This document shows, piece after piece, positions 51,983 through 58,995 of a DNA stretch of 64,000 nucleotides; position 1 is the first letter of the stretch; each line of letters starts with the position of its first letter. The translations under genes were made by a program, and so were the position numbers. The stretch spans positions 1 to 64,000 of the forward strand of contig NZ_BNBY01000010.1 of assembly GCF_014656195.1 (NCBI RefSeq). The letters are read 5' to 3'. This DNA comes from Kitasatospora xanthocidica (GTDB lineage: Bacteria > Actinomycetota > Actinomycetes > Streptomycetales > Streptomycetaceae). The notes beneath the pieces were generated by a model, which was not told the DNA's origin, ran no database searches, and worked only from the letters and a program-made list of their open reading frames with translations.

Positions 51983-52038
51983 CCGGTGATTGTCGGACCG
52001 GCGAGCGGGCCGGGCCAACTGCTTTTCCCGGGAGGTCC

Positions 52039-52240
52039 TCAGCACTCCACGGGTGCGGGGTGGCCCGGGTTGAGCACCAGGCGTTCCTCGGCCGGTCCGT
52101 CGCCTCGGTGGACGGACACGCGGTACTCGCCGTCCCGCCGTCGTTGATCCGGGACAGGCGGAGGCCCCCTGTTCACTCGGCCTGCCAGATCAAGCCCGGC
52201 CCGTAGTCGCTGTCGTACACGACGGTGGTGACCTCGTCAT
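52039..52240 (-). pseudogene. Decayed small gene
   Basis: Protein-like sequence is spread over two minus-strand frames. One reads DEVTTVVYDSDYGPGLIWQA-E and then a TGA, continuing after it as TGGLRLSRINDGG. The other reads DGEYRVSVHRGDG then PAEERLVLNPGHPAPVEC and a stop at 52039. Joined, they would give a small soluble protein of about 65 residues with one nonsense change and one frameshift. An ATG at 52240 overlaps the previous gene's stop (ATGA) as in the operon upstream, but it is out of frame. Family unknown. Confidence 0.4.
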
Positions 52241-52467
52241 TCGCGGGCTGTGTCGGGCGTCGGGTGTCGGCGCTGGATGGCGCTGCTGAGTGCGGAGTTG
52301 AGCAGCAGGGTGACGGCGCAGAGGACGAGGAGGAAGAGCAGTTCGGCCAGGCCCGGGTGGTGGTGGCGCACGGGGTGGGAGACGAGAGCCCCCGCGCCGG
52401 CCCCGGTCGCGACGGAGAAGGCTGCGGCGACGACCAGGGAGGCGCGGGGGCGGGTCGGTGGGGTCAT
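52237..52467 (-). CDS. 76-aa two-helix membrane protein
   Basis: A small protein with helices SLVVAAAFSVATGAGAGALV and LAELLFLLVLCAVTLLLNSA separated by a His-rich turn (HPVRHHHPG). The ATG at 52467 overlaps the previous stop by four bases (ATGA). It is third in a chain of coupled genes. Function unknown. Confidence 0.65.
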   Translation of the reverse strand: MTPPTRPRASLVVAAAFSVATGAGAGALVSHPVRHHHPGLAELLFLLVLCAVTLLLNSALSSAIQRRHPTPDTARE

Positions 52468-52649
52468 GAGGCAGGGGGAGACCCGAGGTGCTCGGGGCGG
52501 GCCGTCCACTCGACGCCGCCGCGCGGCGGGCGGAGGTAGACGATGCGGCCGACGAGGTCCATGACGACGCCGAGCCGCTCGGCGCGGTGGTCGTAGACCA
52601 GGTCGCCGGGGGCGGGGGCCGTGACGGCCGGGACGGTCGGCGTGGTCAC
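52464..52649 (-). CDS. 61-aa SH3-like small protein
   Basis: A short beta-rich protein with GDLVYDHRAERLGVVMDLVG and IVYLRPPRGGVEWTARPEHL, a pattern I associate with small streptomycete proteins near XRE-DUF397 loci. The GTG at 52649 overlaps the upstream stop by four bases (GTGA), and its own stop overlaps the next start by four. It is likely soluble. Function unknown. Confidence 0.7.
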   Translation of the reverse strand: MTTPTVPAVTAPAPGDLVYDHRAERLGVVMDLVGRIVYLRPPRGGVEWTARPEHLGSPPAS

Positions 52650-53023
52650 GAGGGGATCCAGCTCTCCAGCCGGACGCTGATCAACTTCCCGTTGGCGCCG
52701 ACGACTTTGGCGGGCAGGGGCACGCCGCCGTCCGCGTGGAGCGTGACGGTCGAGCCGGCCTCCGGGTACCAGGGCTGCTGAGCGGCCTGCTCGCGCTGGG
52801 CCCGCACCCCGGCGCGGAGGAGGTCGACGATCTGGCGGACGACGGAGGTCGGAGCGGCGCCGAGGTCGATGAGGACGATGCCGGTGACGGAGGCGCACTT
52901 CCAGTCGATGCCGGGGGAGGGGAGTTGGGTCCCGGCGTAGGCGAGGGTCGCCTTGAGGTCGTCGAGGGCGTCGGCGGCCTCGCGGCGGTCCTCGGCGGTG
53001 ATCTTTCTGAGCATGGAAGCCAT
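52646..53023 (-). CDS. 125-aa protein, unknown, first gene of coupled operon
   Basis: A soluble alpha-beta protein with ITAEDRREAADALDDLKATL, WKCASVTGIVLIDLGAAPTS and a C-terminal TVTLHADGGVPLPAKVVGANG beta section. I recognise no named family. The ATG at 53023 has AGGAGC six bases upstream. It is divergent from the XRE regulator gene and begins a three-gene operon with two 4-base overlaps, so the three products are probably made in similar amounts. Confidence 0.7.
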   Translation of the reverse strand: MASMLRKITAEDRREAADALDDLKATLAYAGTQLPSPGIDWKCASVTGIVLIDLGAAPTSVVRQIVDLLRAGVRAQREQAAQQPWYPEAGSTVTLHADGGVPLPAKVVGANGKLISVRLESWIPS

Positions 53024-53070
53024 GGCGCTGCTCCTGAGGGGGGTTTGGGATTTGCCCCACCAGATTGCTA

Positions 53071-53090
53071 TTCACTGGCTACGCTGTGAA
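53071..53090. promoter_or_regulatory. Inverted repeat between divergent units
   Basis: TTCAC and GTGAA are ten bases apart, and GGCT...AGCC is nested just inside and beyond. It lies midway between the XRE gene and the divergent three-gene operon, a natural place for an XRE operator. Confidence 0.35.
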
Positions 53091-53134
53091 GCCAGATCGT
53101 CACAGCAGGTTGAACGTAGGATTTGGAGAGCTCG

Positions 53135-54001
53135 ATGTCCAGGCTCGAAGTCCCCCGCGGAATGACTCCTCGCGAGTACTACGGCGCCGAACTGAAGAGG
53201 CTTCGGGAAGAATTTGTGCCCCGGATGACGCAGGAACGGCTGGGGGGACTGGTGTTCGTCTCCGGCGGCTACATCGGACAGTTGGAGCAGGCGGTCCGGG
53301 TTCCGCAGATCGACCTGTCGCAGCGGATCGACGTGGCTCTCGATACCGGTGGAGCGCTGGAGCGGCTGCACTCTCTGGAGGGCTTCAAGACCTTCTCGGA
53401 CTACTTCGAGCATGCTTCCGACCACGAGTCCCGGGCGTTGACGATCAGTGAATATGCTGGGCAGATCGTTCCGGGGGTGCTGCAGACCCCTGAGTATGCG
53501 CGAGCGATGTTCCTGGATGCGGGATCCGTCTGGACTGACGAGCAGATCGCGACGAATGTCGCCTCAAGAATGGAGCGGGGGCGGCGCATTGCGGGCCCGG
53601 ACGGTCCCGAACTGTGGTTCATTCTCGATGAGGCTGTGCTTCGGAGGGTGATCGGAAGCCGTCAGATCATGGCTGCCCAGTTGCGGCATATGGAAGAACT
53701 GATCAAGCAACGTCGACTGGTACTTCAAGTCGTCCCGTTCGCGGCGGGCTGCCATGCGCTCTCGGGCCTGCTCTGCCTGATGACGTTCGACGATGCTCCG
53801 CCCCTCGCGTACAGCGAGTCGGCTTATGCCGGCCAACTGCTCGATGACCCGGAGATGCTGGGCAAGTGTCGTCGCGCTTACGATGTGGCCCGGGCCACTG
53901 CGTTGTCATGGCGGGAGTCTCTGGCCTTCATCCAGTCGATCGCAGAGGGATACGAGCGTGGCGGGAACGGACCAGCAGGTGGCTCGGTGGCGAAAGAGTA
54001 G
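53135..54001 (+). CDS. XRE-family regulator with DUF5753 domain
   Basis: A 288-aa Scr1-type regulator. The helix-turn-helix lies in residues 15-75 (MTQERLGGLVFVSGGYIGQL then EQAVRVPQ). The DUF5753 ligand-like domain begins near 90 and includes EYAGQIVPGVLQTPEYARAM and LWFILDEAVLRRVIG. Such proteins are numerous in streptomycetes and are usually paired with DUF397 proteins, as here. The ATG at 53135 has GGAGAG upstream; a TAGGAT at 53117 may be the -10. Codon use is less GC-extreme than in core genes. Confidence 0.9.
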   Translation: MSRLEVPRGMTPREYYGAELKRLREEFVPRMTQERLGGLVFVSGGYIGQLEQAVRVPQIDLSQRIDVALDTGGALERLHSLEGFKTFSDYFEHASDHESRALTISEYAGQIVPGVLQTPEYARAMFLDAGSVWTDEQIATNVASRMERGRRIAGPDGPELWFILDEAVLRRVIGSRQIMAAQLRHMEELIKQRRLVLQVVPFAAGCHALSGLLCLMTFDDAPPLAYSESAYAGQLLDDPEMLGKCRRAYDVARATALSWRESLAFIQSIAEGYERGGNGPAGGSVAKE

Positions 54002-54167
54002 CTACAGCAACTCCGACAACGGGTCGTGCGTGGAAGTGGACGACGCCCGCCCCGGTCGTGTCCGCGATTCCAAGGACCCCGACGGCCCCGCCCTCGCCTT
54101 CACCCCCGCGGCCTGGCAGTCCTTCGTATCCGCCGTCCGCGCGGGCGAGTTCGGCGCTACCGGCTGA
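53958..54167 (+). CDS. DUF397 protein
   Basis: A 69-aa protein with the DUF397 signature WRKSSYSNSDNGSCVEVDD, then VRDSKDPDGPALAF and a Trp-containing end. It overlaps the XRE gene by 44 bases in another frame and starts at the GTG at 53958 behind GAGGGA. XRE-DUF397 pairs resemble toxin-antitoxin or developmental regulator pairs (WhiJ-like loci) in Streptomyces. Which partner controls the other cannot be told from sequence. Confidence 0.9.
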   Translation: MAGTDQQVARWRKSSYSNSDNGSCVEVDDARPGRVRDSKDPDGPALAFTPAAWQSFVSAVRAGEFGATG

Positions 54168-54182
54168 CCTCCCCGTCGTCCG

Positions 54183-54593
54183 CTAGGAGGGGTGGCCGGC
54201 CTGGTGCAGCTTCTCCAGGGCCAGCAGGTCGTTGGTGACCATCACCTGGGCCAGGCGCGCGGCGACGGAGATCACGGCGGGCCAGCCGGGCGCGTCCAGG
54301 TAGGCCTCGTCGGGGGCGGTGGCGCCGACGGCGTCCTGCACCGCGCCGTAGGCGGTGCCGAGGCGCGCCATGAGCTCGACCTCCTCCTCGGTGCGGAGGC
54401 TGTAGCCCAGGCAGGGCGCCGGGTCGTCCGCGTGGCAGAAGTCGTCGAAGAGCACGTGCACGGTGTGGGCGAGGTCTTCGAGGCGTTCCGGGTCGAGCCA
54501 GGTCTCCCGCTGCCAGGTCGGGCTGGCCAGTGCCACAACGGCGGGTACGACGTGGAGGCGGTGGTAGGGGAGGGCGATGCCGTGGTCGATCAC
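54183..54593 (-). CDS. 136-aa protein, unknown
   Basis: A soluble helical protein: YHRLHVVPAVVALASPTWQR at the start, FDDFCHADDPAPCLGYSL in the middle and VISVAARLAQVMVTNDLLAL near the end. I do not recognise a family. The GTG at 54593 has TATCCT six bases upstream, so it is probably leaderless. It is convergent with the DUF397 gene, 15 bases between stops. Confidence 0.65.
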   Translation of the reverse strand: MIDHGIALPYHRLHVVPAVVALASPTWQRETWLDPERLEDLAHTVHVLFDDFCHADDPAPCLGYSLRTEEEVELMARLGTAYGAVQDAVGATAPDEAYLDAPGWPAVISVAARLAQVMVTNDLLALEKLHQAGHPS

Positions 54594-54643
54594 GGGCCAA
54601 GGATAGCCGTGGCGCCCGGCGCTGCTCTCGGCCCCGGTGCCGC

Positions 54644-55114
54644 TCAGCCCTGGCGGGTGGGACGCCATTGGTAGGTCCTGGGGGCCGTTTCCAGGACCTC
54701 GCTGGGCCAGGTTCGTCGGACCCGGTCGAGTCGGTCGTGGTGCTCGTCCGTCCAGTTCTCCTGCGGCCGGATCCACAGCAGCGCGCTGAGGCGGTCGGGA
54801 TCGTGGATCGTCACGGCGAGGGAGCGGTCCTCGTGCAGGTGGAGGGTGAGACTGGGCCCGCGGTCCCCACCGATGCTCGCGTCCGCGCCGGGGGCGAGGC
54901 CGGTCAGCTCCTGCTGCCAGGCGTCGAGGTCGCGTTGGGAGAGATGGAGCTTCAGCCGGGCGTCGACGAAGTCGGCGTGCACCGAGATCTCGGCGCGGAG
55001 GATGTCGTGTCCGGTCGGCACACCGGGCTCGGAGCGACCGGTGACGCGAACGGTGCACCGGTCGCCATCGGGGTCCTCCAGGTGGATCAGGTCCACGGCA
55101 CCTGGTTCGGTCAT
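54644..55114 (-). CDS. DUF5959-like protein
   Basis: A 156-aa soluble protein starting MTEPGAVDLIHLEDPDGD, followed by VRVTGRSEPGVPTGHDILRA, LHLSQRDLDAWQQEL and a C-terminal HDRLDRVRRTWPSEVLE. The order matches, from memory, the DUF5959 family of unknown function; I am only moderately sure. It sits 50 bases upstream of the 136-aa gene on the same strand, but that gene has its own promoter. Confidence 0.65.
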   Translation of the reverse strand: MTEPGAVDLIHLEDPDGDRCTVRVTGRSEPGVPTGHDILRAEISVHADFVDARLKLHLSQRDLDAWQQELTGLAPGADASIGGDRGPSLTLHLHEDRSLAVTIHDPDRLSALLWIRPQENWTDEHHDRLDRVRRTWPSEVLETAPRTYQWRPTRQG

Positions 55115-55241
55115 CGCCGGCCTCGCTTCCTCGTGCTGGTCCGGCGCGCATCCTGCCGCATCACGGGTCCAGCGGGTACCGCGAGGGGGCCAGGGCGTAA
55201 TCCGGTGGTCCCCGGTTCTGTCGCCCTGTCACCATCCGGGG

Positions 55242-55775
55242 GTGACGACCTTGTTCCTGATGGTCGGCCTGCCCGGGGCCGGCAAGACCACGAGGGCTCG
55301 GCGGATCGCCGAGGAGCGGGGCGCGCTGCGGCTGACGCCCGACGACTGGATGCTGCCGCTGTTCGGGGCGGCGGAGGCGGAGGCGGAGGGGAAGCGGGAC
55401 GTGCTGGAGGGGCGGATGCTCTGGCTCGCCCTGGAGGCGGTCCGGCTGGGCACCGATGTCGTGGTGGACTACGGCTGTTGGTCGCGGCAGGAGCGGTCCG
55501 CGATCCGCTGGCTGGCGGAGGCCGAGGGTGCGTGCTTCCGCATGCTCTATCTGCCGGTGGACGACCGGACCCAGCGTGCCCGGATCGCTCGCCGCTGGGA
55601 GACCGCGCCGGATGAGACGTTCCCGATGACCGAGGCGGAGATCCTGGACGGGCGGGCGCACTTCGAGGAGCCCGACGCGGCGGAACTGGCGGGCCTCGGG
55701 GCGGTCGAGGGTCCGCCGCCCGGCTGGACGGACTGGCGGGCGTGGGCGGCGAACCGGTGGCCGTCGTTCGGGTGA
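55242..55775 (+). CDS. P-loop kinase-like ATPase
   Basis: A 177-aa protein with Walker A MVGLPGAGKTT (residues about 6-16), then DDWMLPLFG (the substrate-side Asp pair), GTDVVVDYGCWSRQER as a Walker B-like strand and an RARIARRWE lid. It resembles the AAA_33 / gluconate- or chloramphenicol-kinase-like family, which phosphorylates small molecules or nucleic-acid ends; the substrate is unknown. The GTG at 55242 has CACCAT six bases upstream. Confidence 0.8.
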   Translation: MTTLFLMVGLPGAGKTTRARRIAEERGALRLTPDDWMLPLFGAAEAEAEGKRDVLEGRMLWLALEAVRLGTDVVVDYGCWSRQERSAIRWLAEAEGACFRMLYLPVDDRTQRARIARRWETAPDETFPMTEAEILDGRAHFEEPDAAELAGLGAVEGPPPGWTDWRAWAANRWPSFG

Positions 55776-55794
55776 CGGCGGCCACCGCGCGGGG

Positions 55795-56376
55795 TCAGGC
55801 CGCCAGGAGCTCCAGGACCAGCCGGACGGCCTCCGGCACCTCGACGTGGTCGTCCGGGGTGGCGCCGAAGTGCCCGCCGGTGGGCGTGACGACGGCGGTG
55901 GCGCCGAGGCCTTCGACGAGCAGGCGGACGTGCTCGGTGGGGTCGGGCTGGTTGACCGGGTCGTCCATGGCCTGGAGGATCCGGAAGTGCCGGGCCGAGC
56001 GGCGGATGCGCGCCCAGTCGAACTCGCCGTCGAAGAACGAGGCGAGCGCCTCGTACCCGACCTCGTGGGCGGAGGCCGACACCAGCAGCACGCCCGCGAA
56101 CACGCCGTCCGCCTCGGGGTCGTGCTGCTCCAGGAAGCGCAGCACGTTGACGGCGCCGATGCTGTGCCCGACCAGGACGGTGGACCCGGCCGGGCCCGCG
56201 GCGAGTGCGGCCTCGCCGTAGGCCTTGCGCCACGGCTCCAGCCGCGGCGCCTCGGTGTCGGGCAGCCGGGGCACGGTGACCCGGTGGCCTGCCTGCGCCA
56301 ACTGCTCGGTGAGGTACGGGAACCAGACGCTGTCGTCGCTCGCGCCGTAGCCGTGTGCCACCACGATCTCGCTCAT
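55795..56376 (-). CDS. RBBP9/YdeN-type alpha/beta hydrolase
   Basis: A 193-aa small serine hydrolase. HGYGASDDSVWFPYL opens the fold, the nucleophile elbow is VGHSIGAVN (Ser near residue 72), and the acid and base are in DDPVNQPDP and GGHFGATPDDH. It matches the short RBBP9/YdeN group; the substrate is unknown. It is divergent from a TetR-family gene 75 bases away, its likely regulator. Confidence 0.85.
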   Translation of the reverse strand: MSEIVVAHGYGASDDSVWFPYLTEQLAQAGHRVTVPRLPDTEAPRLEPWRKAYGEAALAAGPAGSTVLVGHSIGAVNVLRFLEQHDPEADGVFAGVLLVSASAHEVGYEALASFFDGEFDWARIRRSARHFRILQAMDDPVNQPDPTEHVRLLVEGLGATAVVTPTGGHFGATPDDHVEVPEAVRLVLELLAA

Positions 56377-56431
56377 GATCGGTCCACTCCCCTGAATTCA
56401 AACGATCCGTCGCGTTTCGATTAGAAGGTAG

Positions 56432-56446
56432 CACGCTGCTAGCGTG
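56432..56446. promoter_or_regulatory. Inverted repeat over the TetR gene -10
   Basis: CACGCT-GCT-AGCGTG has perfect 6-bp arms and covers the -10-like TAGCGT (56440-56445). A second, weaker repeat (TCAAACG...CGTTTCGA) lies at about 56398-56420. Autoregulation and control of the hydrolase are plausible. Confidence 0.55.
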
Positions 56447-56451
56447 AGGAG

Positions 56452-57069
56452 GTGCCTTCCGGAGAAAACCCCAGCCGAGGAACGGCCGGCCGCCGCACCG
56501 GCGGCCGGGTCCGCAGCCAGGACGCCCACGACGCCGTCCTGGCCGCCGCCATCGAGCTCGTCGAGGAACTCGGCTACCAGGCCGTCACCATCGAACGCGT
56601 CGCCGCCCGCGCCGACGTCGCCAAGAGCACCATCTACCGCTGGTGGAAGTCGAAGGCGGTCCTCGTCATGGACGCCTACCGCACCGCCGTCGAGCAGCGG
56701 ATGCCCGAGCCGGACACCGGTTCGCTCGCCGGCGACCTGACCGCGTTCGCCGCCGCCCTGTACGGCGTCACCGCGCACCCCGTCCGGGTCCGTACGCTGC
56801 GCGGCCTCATGGCGGAGGCCCAGCTCGACCCCGCCTTCGCCGGGCCCTTCCGGGAGTGGGTGGAGAGCCGGCGTGCCGTCCTGCTCGCCATGCTCTCCCG
56901 CGGCGTCCGGAACGGCGAACTCCCGGCCGACGTCGACCTCCAGGCCGCCACCGACCACTTCTTCGGGCTCTTCTGGTACCGCCTCCTGGTCGAGCACCAG
57001 CCCCTCGAACCGGTCCTGGCCGCCGGCCACGTCGAGCAGCTGCTGAACGGCCTCGCGCACAGGCGGTGA
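56452..57069 (+). CDS. TetR-family regulator
   Basis: A 205-aa repressor-type protein. The DNA-binding domain spans about 20-67: AVLAAAIELVEELGYQAVTI, then ADVAKSTIYRWWKSKAVLVM. The C-terminal part fits the TetR_C ligand domain with FREWVESRRAVLLAMLSRG. The GTG at 56452 follows TAGCGT by six bases. The divergent hydrolase gene and the inverted repeats between them suggest local control. Confidence 0.9.
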   Translation: MPSGENPSRGTAGRRTGGRVRSQDAHDAVLAAAIELVEELGYQAVTIERVAARADVAKSTIYRWWKSKAVLVMDAYRTAVEQRMPEPDTGSLAGDLTAFAAALYGVTAHPVRVRTLRGLMAEAQLDPAFAGPFREWVESRRAVLLAMLSRGVRNGELPADVDLQAATDHFFGLFWYRLLVEHQPLEPVLAAGHVEQLLNGLAHRR

Positions 57070-57093
57070 CGGGGACCGACCGGCGCCGCCCCT

Positions 57094-57528
57094 TCAGGCC
57101 CGGTAGTACGCCTCGATCGGCGTCCGGGCCTCCTCGTGCAGGGCCGGGCCGTCCTGCGGCACCTCCGGCCAGGCGCCCGACGGCGGGTTGAGGGCGACGA
57201 GCTGCTCCGTCGACAGCCCGTAGACGACCCGCCCGATGCCGGACCGGACGATGCCGCCGTGGCACATCCCGCACGGCTGGCAGCTGGTGTACATCGTGGT
57301 GCGGGCGGCCGTGTCCGGGTCGAGTTCGCGGGCGGCCCAGCGGGCGAGCTTGAGTTCCGGGTGGGCGGTGATGTCGTCGTCGCGACGCACGGTGTTGTGC
57401 GCTTCGGCGAGGACTTCGCCGTCCGGGCCGGCCAGCAGGGAGCCGTACGGGGCGTCGCCGAGGGTGACCGCGCGGGCGGCGATGGCGACGGCGCGGCGCA
57501 GCAGGGTCTCGTCGGCTTCGGTGATCAC
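57094..57528 (-). CDS. Nucleoside deaminase (CDA fold)
   Basis: A 144-aa zinc deaminase of the guanine/tRNA-adenosine deaminase type. The first metal motif reads HPELKLARWA (HPE in place of the usual HAE; His and catalytic Glu kept). The second is TSCQPCGMCHGGIV (PCxxC). It should deaminate a purine or similar base; the substrate is unknown. The GTG at 57528 overlaps the stop of the upstream LLM-type gene by four bases, so the two are coupled. Confidence 0.85.
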   Translation of the reverse strand: MITEADETLLRRAVAIAARAVTLGDAPYGSLLAGPDGEVLAEAHNTVRRDDDITAHPELKLARWAARELDPDTAARTTMYTSCQPCGMCHGGIVRSGIGRVVYGLSTEQLVALNPPSGAWPEVPQDGPALHEEARTPIEAYYRA

Positions 57529-58340
57529 GTGGTCGCCGCCTTCCAGTGGGTGGTCACGGTGGTGAGGTCCCGCCAGGCGGTCTGCGGGCGGCGGGTCTCG
57601 TCCGGGTCGCCGTGGTACGGGTCGAGGACGACGGTTTCGGCGCCGAGGGCGCGCAGTTGCCGCAGGTCGTCGAGGACCTGCTCGACGGTGCCCACCCCGG
57701 CGGGGCGGTCAGGGTCGTCGACCGGCTCGGTGGTCAGCCGCAGGGCGATCCGGGGCGCGAAGCCCGGCATCCGGTGCTCGGAGAGGACGGCCGCCATCCG
57801 GTCGAGCGGCAGCCGCAGGGGATGCCAGGCGTCGCCGTACCGGACCGCCCGGCGCAGCGCGGCCGGGCTGTGGCCGCCGACCCAGACCGGCACGGACCGG
57901 CCCTGCGCCTGTTGCCCCCAGAGGTCCCGCAGAGTGCCCAGGTACTCGTCGGTCAGCCGGCCGCGCGCGGTGAACGGCACGCCGAGCGCGGCGAACTCCT
58001 GGCGCGCCCAGCCGACGCCCACCCCGAGGACGAACCGGCCGCCGCTGAGCCGGTCGAGGGTGTCGGCCATGCGGGCCACCAGCAGCGGGTCGCGGTAGGG
58101 CAGGACGAGCACGGTCGTGCCCAGTCGCAGGCCGGTGGTGATCCCGGCCAGCCAGGACAGTGTGGTGAACGGCTCGTGGAACGGCTCCGGGTACCGCTCG
58201 GCCACGTCCGGGGTGACCGCCACGTGGTCCGACACCATGAGGAGGTCGAAGCCGAGCCCCTCCACGGTGCGGGCCCACTCGCGCAGCACGCCGGGGTCGG
58301 TGCCCGGGCCGAAGTTCGGGACGTTGACGCCAAGTTGCAT
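57525..58340 (-). CDS. LLM-class (F420-dependent) oxidoreductase
   Basis: A 271-aa luciferase-like TIM-barrel protein. MQLGVNVPNFGPG starts the barrel; MVSDHVAVTPD, LGTTVLVLPYRDPLLVARM and GRFVLGVGVGWARQEF are standard blocks, with a shortened C-terminal half. In actinobacteria such proteins often use coenzyme F420. The substrate is unknown. The ATG at 58340 has TAGCCT six bases upstream. It is co-transcribed with the deaminase and divergent from an Lrp-family regulator. Confidence 0.87.
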   Translation of the reverse strand: MQLGVNVPNFGPGTDPGVLREWARTVEGLGFDLLMVSDHVAVTPDVAERYPEPFHEPFTTLSWLAGITTGLRLGTTVLVLPYRDPLLVARMADTLDRLSGGRFVLGVGVGWARQEFAALGVPFTARGRLTDEYLGTLRDLWGQQAQGRSVPVWVGGHSPAALRRAVRYGDAWHPLRLPLDRMAAVLSEHRMPGFAPRIALRLTTEPVDDPDRPAGVGTVEQVLDDLRQLRALGAETVVLDPYHGDPDETRRPQTAWRDLTTVTTHWKAATT

Positions 58341-58433
58341 GCTGCGAGGCTATCCCCGTGATCATGGGTCACGGAACGGATTCCTCCCGGTCTCGGCCGC
58401 CCGTGGCCGTGGTTCTCCCGGTAGATTCGCCGC

Positions 58434-58880
58434 ATGGCCGTGAATCTTGACGACACCGACTGGGCGATCATCGAGCAGCTGCAGGGCGAGGCCCGGATCT
58501 CCCTGAGCGAGCTGGGGCGGCGGGTGAGCCTCAGCGCGTCCGCGACCACCGAGCGCGTCCGGAACCTGGAGTCGCTGGGCGTCATCACCGGCTACCACGC
58601 GTCGGTGGACCTGACGAAGGTCGGCTACCCCGTCCTCGCCGTCGTCCGGCTGAAGTACCCCGGCAACCGGCACGAGCCGCTGCGCCGGCTGCTCGCCGAA
58701 CGGCGCGAGCTCCTGGAGTGCCTGCGCACCACCGGCGACGACTGCTACACCCTGAAGGTCGCGGCGACCTCCATGGAGCACCTGGAGACCCTGGTCGACG
58801 AGCTGGCCGGCTTCGGCAGCACCACCACGAGCGTCGTCTACAGCCGGACGCTGCCGCTGCGCGGGCCGGCCAGGCCCTGA
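58434..58880 (+). CDS. Lrp/AsnC-family regulator
   Basis: A 148-aa Lrp-type protein: DWAIIEQLQGEARISLSELG and VSLSASATTERVRNLESLGV form the N-terminal helix-turn-helix. The rest is a RAM ligand domain (VLAVVRLKYPG, TGDDCYTLKVAATSMEHLE). It is divergent from the LLM/deaminase pair, 93 bases between starts, and likely regulates it. The ATG has TAGATT six bases upstream. Confidence 0.9.
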   Translation: MAVNLDDTDWAIIEQLQGEARISLSELGRRVSLSASATTERVRNLESLGVITGYHASVDLTKVGYPVLAVVRLKYPGNRHEPLRRLLAERRELLECLRTTGDDCYTLKVAATSMEHLETLVDELAGFGSTTTSVVYSRTLPLRGPARP

Positions 58881-58995
58881 GGGCGGCGGCGGAGGCGCTC
58901 CCTCGATCGGGGGAGGTCGTTCGTGGGCCGTGCGACCAGACTGGCGGTCGTGCTCAGGGAGGACCTACTCCCCACGTTCCCAGAGGAGTTGACCC

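Noticed and set aside
53793..53957. Upward extension of the DUF397 frame into the XRE gene
   Set aside because: The XRE frame is clearly coding there; the DUF397 signature begins only after the GTG at 53958.
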